6,042 nt of DNA from an uncultured Porphyromonas sp. (GTDB lineage Bacteria; Bacteroidota; Bacteroidia; Bacteroidales; Porphyromonadaceae): contig CAMFNC010000146.1 in NCBI GenBank assembly GCA_945965245.1, forward strand, positions 1 to 6,042, read 5' to 3'. The first letter of the stretch is position 1; each line of letters starts with the position of its first letter. A model generated the notes under the pieces. The model was not told where the DNA came from. It worked only from the letters and a program-made list of their open reading frames with translations, and searched no databases. The position numbers were made by a program, and so were the translations under genes. This document shows positions 1-6,042 of the stretch, in pieces.

Positions 1-86
1 GTCGAAAGAAATCAATCCGCGAAGGTGTTACCTATGCAATAGAAGCCTGAAAAGAATTTTTCAATTAATATGTTTAACTAAATTAA

Positions 87-3000
87 ATGAGTATGAAAAG
101 ATTTACGCTATTCTTTGCGTGCCTGTTCTTGTCGATAGGTGCCGCATTAGCACAGCAGAAGGTCGTTTCGGGGGTTGTGATCGGAGGCGATGACAATCAA
201 CCGATTATCGGTGCTTCTGTAGTAGTGAAAGGTCTGAGCGGAGTTGGTGGTCAAACCAACATTGATGGTAAGTTCAGCTTCCAAGCTCCCGCTTCTGCCA
301 AAACTATCGTGGTAAGTTCTGTGGGCTATACCTCTCAGGAAGTTGCCATTACATCCAATATGCGCATCGTGCTGAAGCCCGAAGCCATTGCATTGGACGA
401 TGTTGTTGTTGTTGGTTACGGTACTGCTACAAAACGTTCTTTCACTGGTTCCGCCGTAACCGTAAAGGGTGAAGAATTGCAAAAGAAAGCTGTTTCCAAT
501 GTATCGCAAGCCCTCTCCGGTGAAGTTCCCGGTGTGAATATTGTTAACACGAGTGGACAGCCTGGTACACAATCTGATATTTATGTGCGCGGTGTCGGCT
601 CTGTTAATGCAGGAACAGCTCCCCTTTATGTCGTGGATGGTGTTCCGTTTGATGGAAGTGTGAGTGCAATTAATCCTTCTGATATTGAGTCAACAACATT
701 GTTGAAGGATGCTGCTGCAACCTCTATTTATGGCGCACGTGCAGCAAATGGTGTTATCGTTATCAACACCAAATCAGGAAAAAGCGGAAAAATGAGTGTT
801 ACAGCAGAAGTTAAGTATGGCGTTAATATGCAACTTATTCCCCGCCATGAAGTGTTAACTTCTCCCGAAGAGTATATTGCCATGGGATGGTCCGGTCTTA
901 AAATGCTTGGCTATTCTCAAGGAAAAGATGAAGCTGCATCTATAGCTCTGGCAAACAAAAATATTTTTGGCAAGGCCGGTATCAATCCTTCCTACAAGAT
1001 GTGGGACGTAAAGGATGGTGCTGATCTGATTGACCCGGCAACCGGTCTGGTAAGAGCCGGTGTAAAGCGTCTGTACACACCGGAGTTGTGGAAAGATGAA
1101 GCATTCCAGTCTTCAAATCGTACGGAAGCCGGCTTCCAAATGGGTGGCGGTTCAAACACAGTACGTGCTTTTGCTTCACTTGGATATCTTATAGACAAGG
1201 GTATTTATAAGAATTCAGATTTTAGACGTATGAACGGTCGTATCAATTTGAATATGAACCCTTATCCCTGGTTGACGGCACGTGCTAATTTGGCTTATAC
1301 TCGTTCTGCTTCTAACTCTGCTGGTCAGAGCAAATATTCTTCAACGAACCTCTTTAATTTCATTGACAACATGCCTCCCATTTATCCTGTGTATTTGAGG
1401 GATGTAAAAAATGGTAAACCTGAAAATGATTATAAGGTTGTTGACCCTTATTACGGAGGATTTCAATATGACTTTGGTAACGGTCGTGGATATAGCGGTA
1501 TGAGTAATGGTATTGCTACTGCAATGCAAGAAACTCAATACGGTGTCACAAATCAAGTGGACTTTAACGTAAATGCCAATATCCGTTTCTTGAATGATTT
1601 TACATTGGAGAATACATATAGCGGTAACTACAATAACTATTTCTACAAAAATAGAGGTAGTATGTGGTATGGAGATCCCGGAAACCAACACGGAACTATC
1701 TACCATATGTTCAGAAATATTTTCAGCTATGACTTCTTGACTTTGTTGAGATATAAAAAGATGATTGATAAACATAGCTTGGAGGCTTTTGTAGCACATG
1801 AAGCATCTAAGTATGAATATACTAGAGATGATATCAGCAAGAAGTATCTGATTGACCCGTTTGTGGATGACCTTACCAATGCATTGTTCGATTCATCTCC
1901 CGCTTCCGGTTATACCAAAGGTTATGCTATTGAAAGTTATTTTGCTCAAGCAAACTACAATTATGCCAATAAATACTATGTGTCTGGCACATTCCGTCGT
2001 GATGGTTCTTCTCGCTTCTTGAATAATAAGTGGGGCAACTTCGGTTCTGTAGGTTTGGCTTGGGTAATGTCCTCTGAAGATTTTATGAAAAATCAATCTT
2101 TATTGAAGTATCTGAAATGGAAAACCAGTTTCGGAACTTTGGGGCAGCAATCAGGTATAAGCTACTATGCAGGCTATGACTTGTATGACATTGGTCCGCT
2201 TAATGGTGTGGGATCTCTGATTTTCGCAGGTAAGGGTAGCCCTGACTTGACTTGGGAGCGTGCCAATATGTTCCAAATTGGTGCTGAATTCCAATTGGGC
2301 AATTTCTTAGAAGGTAATGTGGAATACTTCCTCAAAAACTCTTCAAGTTTGATTTATGACCGCCGTGTTGCTCCTTCTAATGGTTATGCCATTTATCAGG
2401 TTAATGATGGTTTGCTTCGCAATCAAGGTGTAGATATTGATTTGACTTATCACGCCTTGAAAGGAAAAGATTACTATTTTGATATTAAATTGAATGCCGG
2501 TTTCTTGCAGAATAAGTTGACAAAAATGGCATTGGATCCTTCTACCGGTAAGCCGAAAGTAATTGACGTGCAAGGACTTTATGGTCGAGCTAAGGGTCAT
2601 TCATTGTATGATTATTATATTCGTGAATATCTTGGTGTTAATCCGGATAATGGTATGTCTCAATGGAAAGTGTTCTATATGGATAATGATGGAGACGGAA
2701 AATTTGCTCCTAAAACGAATGCTCAAGGAGAGTTTCTCCCGGGATCCGATATACCCATTCAATCACTTGAAAAATTCAAGAGCGAGAATCCTAATGATGT
2801 TGGAAAAATTCAGGAAAGCATGACCGAAAGACATGATTGGGCTACATATCACTATGTGGGCAAACAAGCTCTTCCTGTGGTAAGAGGTGCTTTTGTATTA
2901 AGTGGAGGCTACAAGGGCATTGAGCTTAGTCTGCAATTCCTCTATGGCTTAGGTGGATATGGATATGATGGTGTTTACTCTGCATTGATGAATAACGCAA

Positions 3001-3362
3001 CTGTTGGTAAAAACAACTGGCACGTGGATATGCGTAAACGCTGGATGAGCCCCGGACAGAAGACCGATGTTCCTCGTTTGAATCATGGTTTGGATAAAGG
3101 TTCTAATGCAACGTCTACACGTTTCTTAACCTCAAACTCTTTCTTGAATTTGGCTAATGTGCGCTTAGGTTATAATTTACCTGCCAGCGTTATCGAAAAG
3201 ATGCATATGACGGGATTGAATATCTGGGTATCCGGAGATAATCTATTCCTGCTCAGTGCACGTCGAGGCTTTAACCCTTCAACTGCTCTGACCGGAGGTT
3301 CAAGTGCTTATACTTATAATCCTCTTTCAACGGTTTCTGCTGGTCTCCGTATGTCATTCTAA
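87..3362 (+). CDS. SusC/RagA-family TonB-dependent outer-membrane transporter
   Basis: This 1091-residue protein should form a 22-strand outer-membrane barrel that imports oligomeric nutrients (glycans, or peptides as for RagA) using TonB-ExbBD energy. Residues 1-22 are a signal peptide with likely cleavage after ALA. Residues 25-97 are a carboxypeptidase-D-like beta domain, with the IIGASVVVKG and NIDGKFSF motifs. Residues 105-112 (DDVVVVGYG region) resemble a TonB box. The plug spans about 118-231 and includes YVRGVGS, PLYVVDGVP and the SusC signature LKDAAATSIYGARAANGVIV. The rest is barrel, ending in the aromatic GLRMSF typical of BAM substrates. No STN domain precedes the carboxypeptidase-like domain, so direct anti-sigma-factor signalling is unlikely. 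ATG codons lie at 87 and 93; the second gives a conventional MKR signal peptide and may be the true start. Length is normal and the frame is intact. The susD partner follows after 15 nt. Family is certain; substrate is unknown. Confidence 0.97.
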   Translation: MSMKRFTLFFACLFLSIGAALAQQKVVSGVVIGGDDNQPIIGASVVVKGLSGVGGQTNIDGKFSFQAPASAKTIVVSSVGYTSQEVAITSNMRIVLKPEAIALDDVVVVGYGTATKRSFTGSAVTVKGEELQKKAVSNVSQALSGEVPGVNIVNTSGQPGTQSDIYVRGVGSVNAGTAPLYVVDGVPFDGSVSAINPSDIESTTLLKDAAATSIYGARAANGVIVINTKSGKSGKMSVTAEVKYGVNMQLIPRHEVLTSPEEYIAMGWSGLKMLGYSQGKDEAASIALANKNIFGKAGINPSYKMWDVKDGADLIDPATGLVRAGVKRLYTPELWKDEAFQSSNRTEAGFQMGGGSNTVRAFASLGYLIDKGIYKNSDFRRMNGRINLNMNPYPWLTARANLAYTRSASNSAGQSKYSSTNLFNFIDNMPPIYPVYLRDVKNGKPENDYKVVDPYYGGFQYDFGNGRGYSGMSNGIATAMQETQYGVTNQVDFNVNANIRFLNDFTLENTYSGNYNNYFYKNRGSMWYGDPGNQHGTIYHMFRNIFSYDFLTLLRYKKMIDKHSLEAFVAHEASKYEYTRDDISKKYLIDPFVDDLTNALFDSSPASGYTKGYAIESYFAQANYNYANKYYVSGTFRRDGSSRFLNNKWGNFGSVGLAWVMSSEDFMKNQSLLKYLKWKTSFGTLGQQSGISYYAGYDLYDIGPLNGVGSLIFAGKGSPDLTWERANMFQIGAEFQLGNFLEGNVEYFLKNSSSLIYDRRVAPSNGYAIYQVNDGLLRNQGVDIDLTYHALKGKDYYFDIKLNAGFLQNKLTKMALDPSTGKPKVIDVQGLYGRAKGHSLYDYYIREYLGVNPDNGMSQWKVFYMDNDGDGKFAPKTNAQGEFLPGSDIPIQSLEKFKSENPNDVGKIQESMTERHDWATYHYVGKQALPVVRGAFVLSGGYKGIELSLQFLYGLGGYGYDGVYSALMNNATVGKNNWHVDMRKRWMSPGQKTDVPRLNHGLDKGSNATSTRFLTSNSFLNLANVRLGYNLPASVIEKMHMTGLNIWVSGDNLFLLSARRGFNPSTALTGGSSAYTYNPLSTVSAGLRMSF

Positions 3363-3377
3363 ACATTTAAGACTACA

Positions 3378-4889
3378 ATGAAGAAAAATATATTTATATT
3401 GGCAGGAGCAGCGCTCTGTTTGGGGCTGTCATCCTGTGGTAAGGATTTTCTGGAAATGAATCCCACAGACCAGATCTCCAATAAGCGAATTGAAGAGTTG
3501 TCAAAACAAACTCCTTCAGTGGGAGCTGAAATGCAGAAGGCTTTGCTTACCGGTATGTATTCATGGATGTATACGCCGGGTGCCGGAGGCACACGAGGTG
3601 ATGCCGATTTCGGTCAGAAATCTATTGACCTATATTTAGATATTTTGTCCGGTGATATGGTAAAAGCGGCCAATGACTATGGTTGGTTGGGTGACTTGCA
3701 ACGTCGTATTGACACTCAGGATAAAACTCGCAATACGAACTATATGCCTTGGAGGTATTTTTATAGAATTATTTTCACTGCGAATAGTTTGATTGAAAGT
3801 GCAGGAGGTGAAGCTGATAAGTATGAAGATAAAGAACTTCGTCATTTGGTGGGGCAAGCTCTTGGTATGCGTGGATATGCATATTTTTATTTAACTCAGA
3901 TATTTGCTGCAGAATATACTCCTGAGGCGAAGTTGGTGCCGATTTATACAGATACCAAAACGGTGGATCATACTGTGGCTCTGCAGAAAGAAGTGTATGC
4001 ACAAGCTATTAGCGACCTTTCTAAGGCAATTTCATTTTTGAATGATTTTGAATCTCCGGGTCTGTATGCAATGTCTTCCAACGTGGCTAAGTGCTATTTG
4101 GCATATACCTATGCTGCGATGGGCAATTATAAAGATGCTGAAAAACTTTCTAAGGAAGTAATGTCAGCTGGTTATAAGCCCATGGGGCCGTTGGATATTG
4201 TTTACAACAAAACAACCGGAGGAACTGGATTTAATTCTGTAAATATCCCGGGGTGGATTTGGGGTACCGATATGACATCTGATATGGGTATTGATTTGTA
4301 CTCATGGTATGGTCAAGTGGATATCTTTACCTATTCATATGCTGTGGCTGGTGAGCCCAAGGTGATTGATAATGTCCTCTACAATGCAATGAAAGCTGAT
4401 GATATTCGTAGAGGTCAGTTTATTGAATATGATTTCCCGCTGACTCCTGCCAATAAATTCTACCCCCCTGTTAGAAAAGCTGGTGCACAAAGAAATATCG
4501 ATGCGGATTATCTCTATTTGCGTGTGAGCGAGATGTATATGCTTCACATCGAATCTTTGGCTCGTTTGAAACAAGAAGATGCAGCTAAGAGTGAACTCAA
4601 AGCGTTCTTGAAAGGTAGAATCGGAGATCTTTCTTACATTGATGGCTTGAGCGGTCAGGCTCTCTTGGATGAAATTTACTTCCAGACTCGTATCGAATTC
4701 TGGGGTGAAGGCAAGAGTTATTTGGCTCTGAAGCGATTTAAGCCCGCTGTTATCCAATTCGGTGACAATCGTTTTGATGTCGAATGGCAAAATAAGTCTA
4801 TCGCTTATAACCATCCTTCTATGTTCTTTAAAATCCCTGAAAATGAGGAATTAAATAACCCATTCCTCTATGTATCTAAAGGTAAGTAA
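3378..4889 (+). CDS. SusD/RagB-family surface nutrient-binding lipoprotein
   Basis: This 503-residue protein is the expected partner of the upstream SusC: a surface lipoprotein that binds ligand and acts as a lid on the transporter. The N-terminus is a lipoprotein signal with lipobox LSSC, so Cys20 should be lipidated. The following GKDFLE and NPTDQIS match the usual SusD start and put acidic residues just after the cysteine, as in Bacteroidota surface-export signals. Helical TPR-like segments include about 155-225 (RHLVGQALGMRGYAYFYL region) and 233-262 (SSNVAKCYLAYTYAAMGNY region). The C-terminal SusD signature runs from RVSEMYML at about 382 to WGEGKSYLALKRF at about 442. A GWIWG motif near 292-296 and many Trp and Tyr residues could form an aromatic ligand platform, but that is inference. 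The size is usual for the family. The gene is probably co-transcribed with susC, and a terminator follows 23 nt after the stop. The substrate cannot be assigned. Confidence 0.96.
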   Translation: MKKNIFILAGAALCLGLSSCGKDFLEMNPTDQISNKRIEELSKQTPSVGAEMQKALLTGMYSWMYTPGAGGTRGDADFGQKSIDLYLDILSGDMVKAANDYGWLGDLQRRIDTQDKTRNTNYMPWRYFYRIIFTANSLIESAGGEADKYEDKELRHLVGQALGMRGYAYFYLTQIFAAEYTPEAKLVPIYTDTKTVDHTVALQKEVYAQAISDLSKAISFLNDFESPGLYAMSSNVAKCYLAYTYAAMGNYKDAEKLSKEVMSAGYKPMGPLDIVYNKTTGGTGFNSVNIPGWIWGTDMTSDMGIDLYSWYGQVDIFTYSYAVAGEPKVIDNVLYNAMKADDIRRGQFIEYDFPLTPANKFYPPVRKAGAQRNIDADYLYLRVSEMYMLHIESLARLKQEDAAKSELKAFLKGRIGDLSYIDGLSGQALLDEIYFQTRIEFWGEGKSYLALKRFKPAVIQFGDNRFDVEWQNKSIAYNHPSMFFKIPENEELNNPFLYVSKGK

Positions 4890-4912
4890 CCAATAGGGAA
4901 ATGACTTTAATT

Positions 4913-4946
4913 TGGCGCGCTGCAGTGATGTGGCGCGCCATTTTTT
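4913..4946 (+). terminator. Intrinsic terminator of the susCD unit, GUGA tetraloop
   Basis: An 8-bp Watson-Crick stem (TGGCGCGC 4913-4920 with GCGCGCCA 4933-4940) continues inward through two U-G wobbles and the pairs C4923-G4930 and A4924-T4929. It closes on GTGA (4925-4928), a GNRA-type tetraloop. Six T residues follow (4941-4946). The position directly after the susD stop and before rubrerythrin indicates that the two transcription units are separate. Confidence 0.9.
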
Positions 4947-5032
4947 ATGGCTTTTGTTGGTTATTATTGCATTCCCGAAAAACCTTTTATGGAAATAAAT
5001 GGTTATTATTGCAGATATAGGTTATTATTACA
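4943..5032 (+). repeat. Three promoter-like or operator-like direct repeats upstream of rubrerythrin
   Basis: GGTTATTATTGCA occurs at 4959-4971 and 5001-5013, and GGTTATTATTACA at 5020-5032. The first two copies are each preceded by TTTTATGG (4943-4950 and 4985-4992) at the same offset, so a 29-nt module recurs with a 42-bp period. The third copy starts 19 bp after the second. The TATTATTG inside the first two copies differs at one fixed position from the Bacteroidota -7 consensus TAnnTTTG, so these may be iterated promoter cores or regulator sites. The region lies between the susCD terminator and the rubrerythrin start, where that gene's promoter must be. No convincing -33 TTTG was found at the right spacing. 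The repeat is certain; its function is inferred. Confidence 0.65.
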
Positions 5033-5051
5033 TACTTTACACTTAAACGAA

Positions 5052-5630
5052 ATGGAAAAGAGTCTGAAAGGAACACAAACAGAAAAGAACCTGCTGATGT
5101 CTTTCGCAGGTGAATCACAGGCACGTAATCGCTACACTTTTTTTGCCAGTGTGGCTAAAAAAGAGGGATATGAGCAAATTGCTGCCATCTTTGAAGAAAC
5201 GGCCAATCAAGAAAAAGAACACGCCAAGAGATTTTTTAAGTTTCTTGAAGGCGGTGCTTTGGAAATCACTGCTACTTTCCCTGCTGGCAAAATCGGAACC
5301 ACGGCTGAAAATCTGATGGCTGCTGCCGAGGGTGAAAAAGAAGAATGGACTGAGGCTTATCCGGCATTTGCCGAAGTAGCTGCTCAAGAAGGTTTTCCGG
5401 TGATTGCCGCTGCTTTTAAGAATATTGCTGCTGTGGAGAAGATGCACGAGGAGCGTTATCGCAAATTGCTGTCACGCGTCGAAGCCGGTGATTTCTTCCA
5501 ACGTGAAGAGAGCATCAAATGGCAATGCCGCAATTGTGGCTTTGTATTTGAAGGTGCCAATGCACCGGCCAAATGTCCTGCCTGCTTGCACGATAAGGCT
5601 TACTTTGAACCGATGAAGGATAATTTGTAG
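5052..5630 (+). CDS. rbr: Rubrerythrin (peroxide-reducing diiron and rubredoxin-domain protein)
   Basis: Rubrerythrin reduces hydrogen peroxide to water in the cytoplasm of anaerobes, with electrons passing through its rubredoxin domain from NAD(P)H-dependent donors. The 192-residue product matches the classical form of about 191 residues. A four-helix ferritin-like domain (about 1-145) carries the diiron ligand pattern: Glu21 in GESQARNRY, Glu54 and His57 in QEKEH, Glu95 and Glu98 in EGEKEEW, and Glu129 and His132 in VEKMH. The C-terminal rubredoxin-like domain has Cys159 and Cys162 (CRNC) and Cys175 and Cys178 (CPAC). All expected ligands are present. The frame stays open upstream to an ATG at 4947, but the ATG at 5052 begins the conserved MEKSLKGTQTEKNL and leaves room for the promoter. 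There is no signal peptide. The gene is likely monocistronic, with terminators on both sides, and is probably induced by oxidative stress as in related anaerobes. Confidence 0.97.
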   Translation: MEKSLKGTQTEKNLLMSFAGESQARNRYTFFASVAKKEGYEQIAAIFEETANQEKEHAKRFFKFLEGGALEITATFPAGKIGTTAENLMAAAEGEKEEWTEAYPAFAEVAAQEGFPVIAAAFKNIAAVEKMHEERYRKLLSRVEAGDFFQREESIKWQCRNCGFVFEGANAPAKCPACLHDKAYFEPMKDNL

Positions 5631-5660
5631 GTTTTTCCTTCTCATTCTTATATAATCAAT

Positions 5661-5692
5661 GCCTCCGGAGTTTGTACTTCGGAGGCTTTTTT
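5661..5692 (+). terminator. Intrinsic terminator of rubrerythrin
   Basis: A 10-bp stem pairs GCCTCCGGAG (5661-5670) with CTTCGGAGGC (5677-5686). It has one G-U wobble (5668 with 5679), a 6-nt loop TTTGTA, and then six T residues (5687-5692). It begins 30 nt after the rubrerythrin stop codon. Confidence 0.92.
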
Positions 5693-5735
5693 GTGAGAAG
5701 TGTTGAGAGCCATCAAGTGATTTGAGTGGGGTGAA

Positions 5736-5774
5736 GCGGTGCATATTCGGATTAAATGTTTATTTTTGCACCGC
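5736..5774 (+). repeat. Inverted repeat spanning the tRNA promoter
   Basis: GCGGTGCA (5736-5743) and TGCACCGC (5767-5774) are perfect reverse complements separated by 23 nt. The right arm overlaps the last two bases of the -7 box and ends about where transcription of the tRNA should begin, so the element would act mainly as DNA. It could be an operator, or a chance match to the common TTTGCACC promoter context. The sequence is certain; the role is unknown. Confidence 0.5.
5761..5768 (+). promoter_or_regulatory. Bacteroidota-type -7 box of the tRNA-Leu promoter
   Basis: TATTTTTG matches the Bacteroidota -7 consensus TAnnTTTG exactly. It lies 14 nt before the mature tRNA 5' end, which predicts a start near 5774-5776 and a leader of roughly 8 nt for RNase P to remove. 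No clear -33 TTTG is seen about 20 nt upstream; the nearest upstream TTTG (5721-5724) is too far. Confidence 0.7.
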
Positions 5775-5782
5775 ATAAGGTC

Positions 5783-5870
5783 GCCCGGATGGTGGAATGG
5801 TAGACACGAAGGACTTAAAATCCTTTGGCCAATTGCGGCTGTGCGGGTTCAAGTCCCGCTCCGGGTACCA
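5783..5870 (+). tRNA. tRNA-Leu (anticodon UAA)
   Basis: This 88-nt class II tRNA decodes UUA and probably UUG. The acceptor stem pairs 5783-5789 (GCCCGGA) with 5860-5866 (TCCGGGT), ending in an unusual G1-U72 wobble. The D arm is GTG/CAC with GG in the loop. The anticodon stem AAGGA/TCCTT encloses loop CTTAAAA with anticodon TAA at 5816-5818. A long variable arm (about 5826-5842, GGCC/GGCT stem) marks it as Leu-type. The T arm is GCGGG-TTCAAGT-CCCGC. The discriminator A (5867) and CCA (5868-5870) are encoded. It has its own promoter and terminator, so it appears to be a single-gene unit. Confidence 0.97.
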
Positions 5871-5882
5871 ACGAACAGAGTG

Positions 5883-5927
5883 ATGTTTCATGGATTGCCG
5901 AAAGGTAGTTTGTGAAACATTTTTTTA
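5883..5927 (+). terminator. Intrinsic terminator after tRNA-Leu, long stem with GAAA tetraloop
   Basis: ATGTTTCA (5883-5890) pairs with TGAAACAT (5913-5920). The stem continues without a bulge through 5891-5899 against 5904-5912, using five G-U and four Watson-Crick pairs, and closes on a GAAA tetraloop (5900-5903). Seven T residues follow (5921-5927). The stem totals 17 bp. It starts 12 nt after the encoded CCA. The wobble pairs mean the fold forms well only in + strand RNA. Confidence 0.88.
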
Positions 5928-6042
5928 TTTTTACGTGAACTTATTAGAGCATTTGGTGTTGATCCGGCAAATTGTGGAGGGTGGGGTTGTGGTCTGCCGA
6001 AAAAAATCTAACATAAATTGATTTCATTTTATGCATAAAACG
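5928..6042 (+). other. Intergenic tail, possible start of the next gene at 6031
   Basis: No complete gene is seen. A G-rich patch lies at 5976-5992. An ATG at 6031 reads MHKT before the window ends, preceded by an AT-rich tract as at many Bacteroides starts. Four codons are too few to judge. No clear -7/-33 promoter pair was found, only a weak TAAATTGA. Confidence 0.25.

Noticed and set aside
3..50. Possible C-terminal tail of an upstream gene: frame 3 reads 15 residues ending IREGVTYAIEA then TGA; frame 1 reads 13 residues ending at TAG 40-42.
   Set aside because: The segment is too short to recognise or to choose a frame, and leader sequence would read as open by chance over this length.
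147..572. Antisense open frame of 141 codons within susC.
   Set aside because: It lies wholly opposite the conserved carboxypeptidase-like and plug domains, and its composition resembles no known family.
1341..1799. Antisense open frame of 152 codons within the susC barrel.
   Set aside because: It is a shadow of a well-supported gene, with no independent start signal or recognisable domain.
2563..2823. Overlapping + strand frame of 86 codons within susC.
   Set aside because: It is out of frame inside an intact transporter gene, so it is not evidence of a frameshift or nested gene.
4335..4814. Antisense open frame of 159 codons within susD.
   Set aside because: It is opposite the conserved SusD C-terminal signature; a chance opening due to codon bias.
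4947..5051. In-frame N-terminal extension of rubrerythrin (35 residues, with GYYC encoded twice).
   Set aside because: It begins one base after the terminator T-tract, lacks rubrerythrin homology, and the GYYC recurrence is a by-product of the DNA repeat. The ATG at 5052 gives the standard length.
5115..5447. Antisense open frame of 110 codons within rubrerythrin.
   Set aside because: It is opposite the diiron-domain coding sequence, and its Phe/Ser/Lys-rich translation is typical of a shadow frame.
5966..5999. Short CGGCA/TGCCG inverted repeat in the terminal intergenic region.
   Set aside because: The arms are only 5 bp with a long loop and no T-tract, as expected by chance.

Overview
The window looks like chromosomal DNA from a Bacteroidales species, most likely Bacteroides or a close relative. 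The reasons are a SusC/SusD outer-membrane pair, gene starts without Shine-Dalgarno sequences, a TAnnTTTG-type promoter -7 box in front of the tRNA, and a SusD lipoprotein signal of the Bacteroidota kind. No mobile element, CRISPR array, phage gene or rRNA is visible.

Layout, all on the + strand. Positions 1-86 are a short AT-rich leader with a 16-bp near-palindrome. Next comes a two-gene unit: a SusC-family TonB-dependent transporter (87-3362), then after 15 nt a SusD/RagB-family surface lipoprotein (3378-4889). A strong intrinsic terminator (4913-4946) closes it, so the unit has no downstream glycanase, surface glycan-binding protein or regulator. A 105-nt intergenic region follows, carrying three copies of a GGTTATTATTGCA-type element. 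It leads into a complete classical rubrerythrin (5052-5630) with its own terminator (5661-5692). Further on are a promoter with a perfect TAnnTTTG box flanked by an 8+8 bp inverted repeat, a class II tRNA-Leu(UAA) with encoded CCA (5783-5870), and a terminator with a GAAA tetraloop (5883-5927). The last 115 nt hold no complete gene; an ATG at 6031 may open the next one.

Function. SusC and SusD are expected to form a lidded outer-membrane importer: SusD captures an oligomeric ligand at the surface and SusC moves it to the periplasm using TonB energy. The ligand cannot be read from this window. Rubrerythrin is an independent cytoplasmic peroxide-detoxifying enzyme of anaerobes, and the tRNA is a separate transcription unit. 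The genes therefore look like neighbours in three units, not one pathway. I see no clear new biological system. The best leads are non-coding: the triple repeat before rubrerythrin, the palindrome around the tRNA promoter, and the GNRA-capped terminator hairpins.
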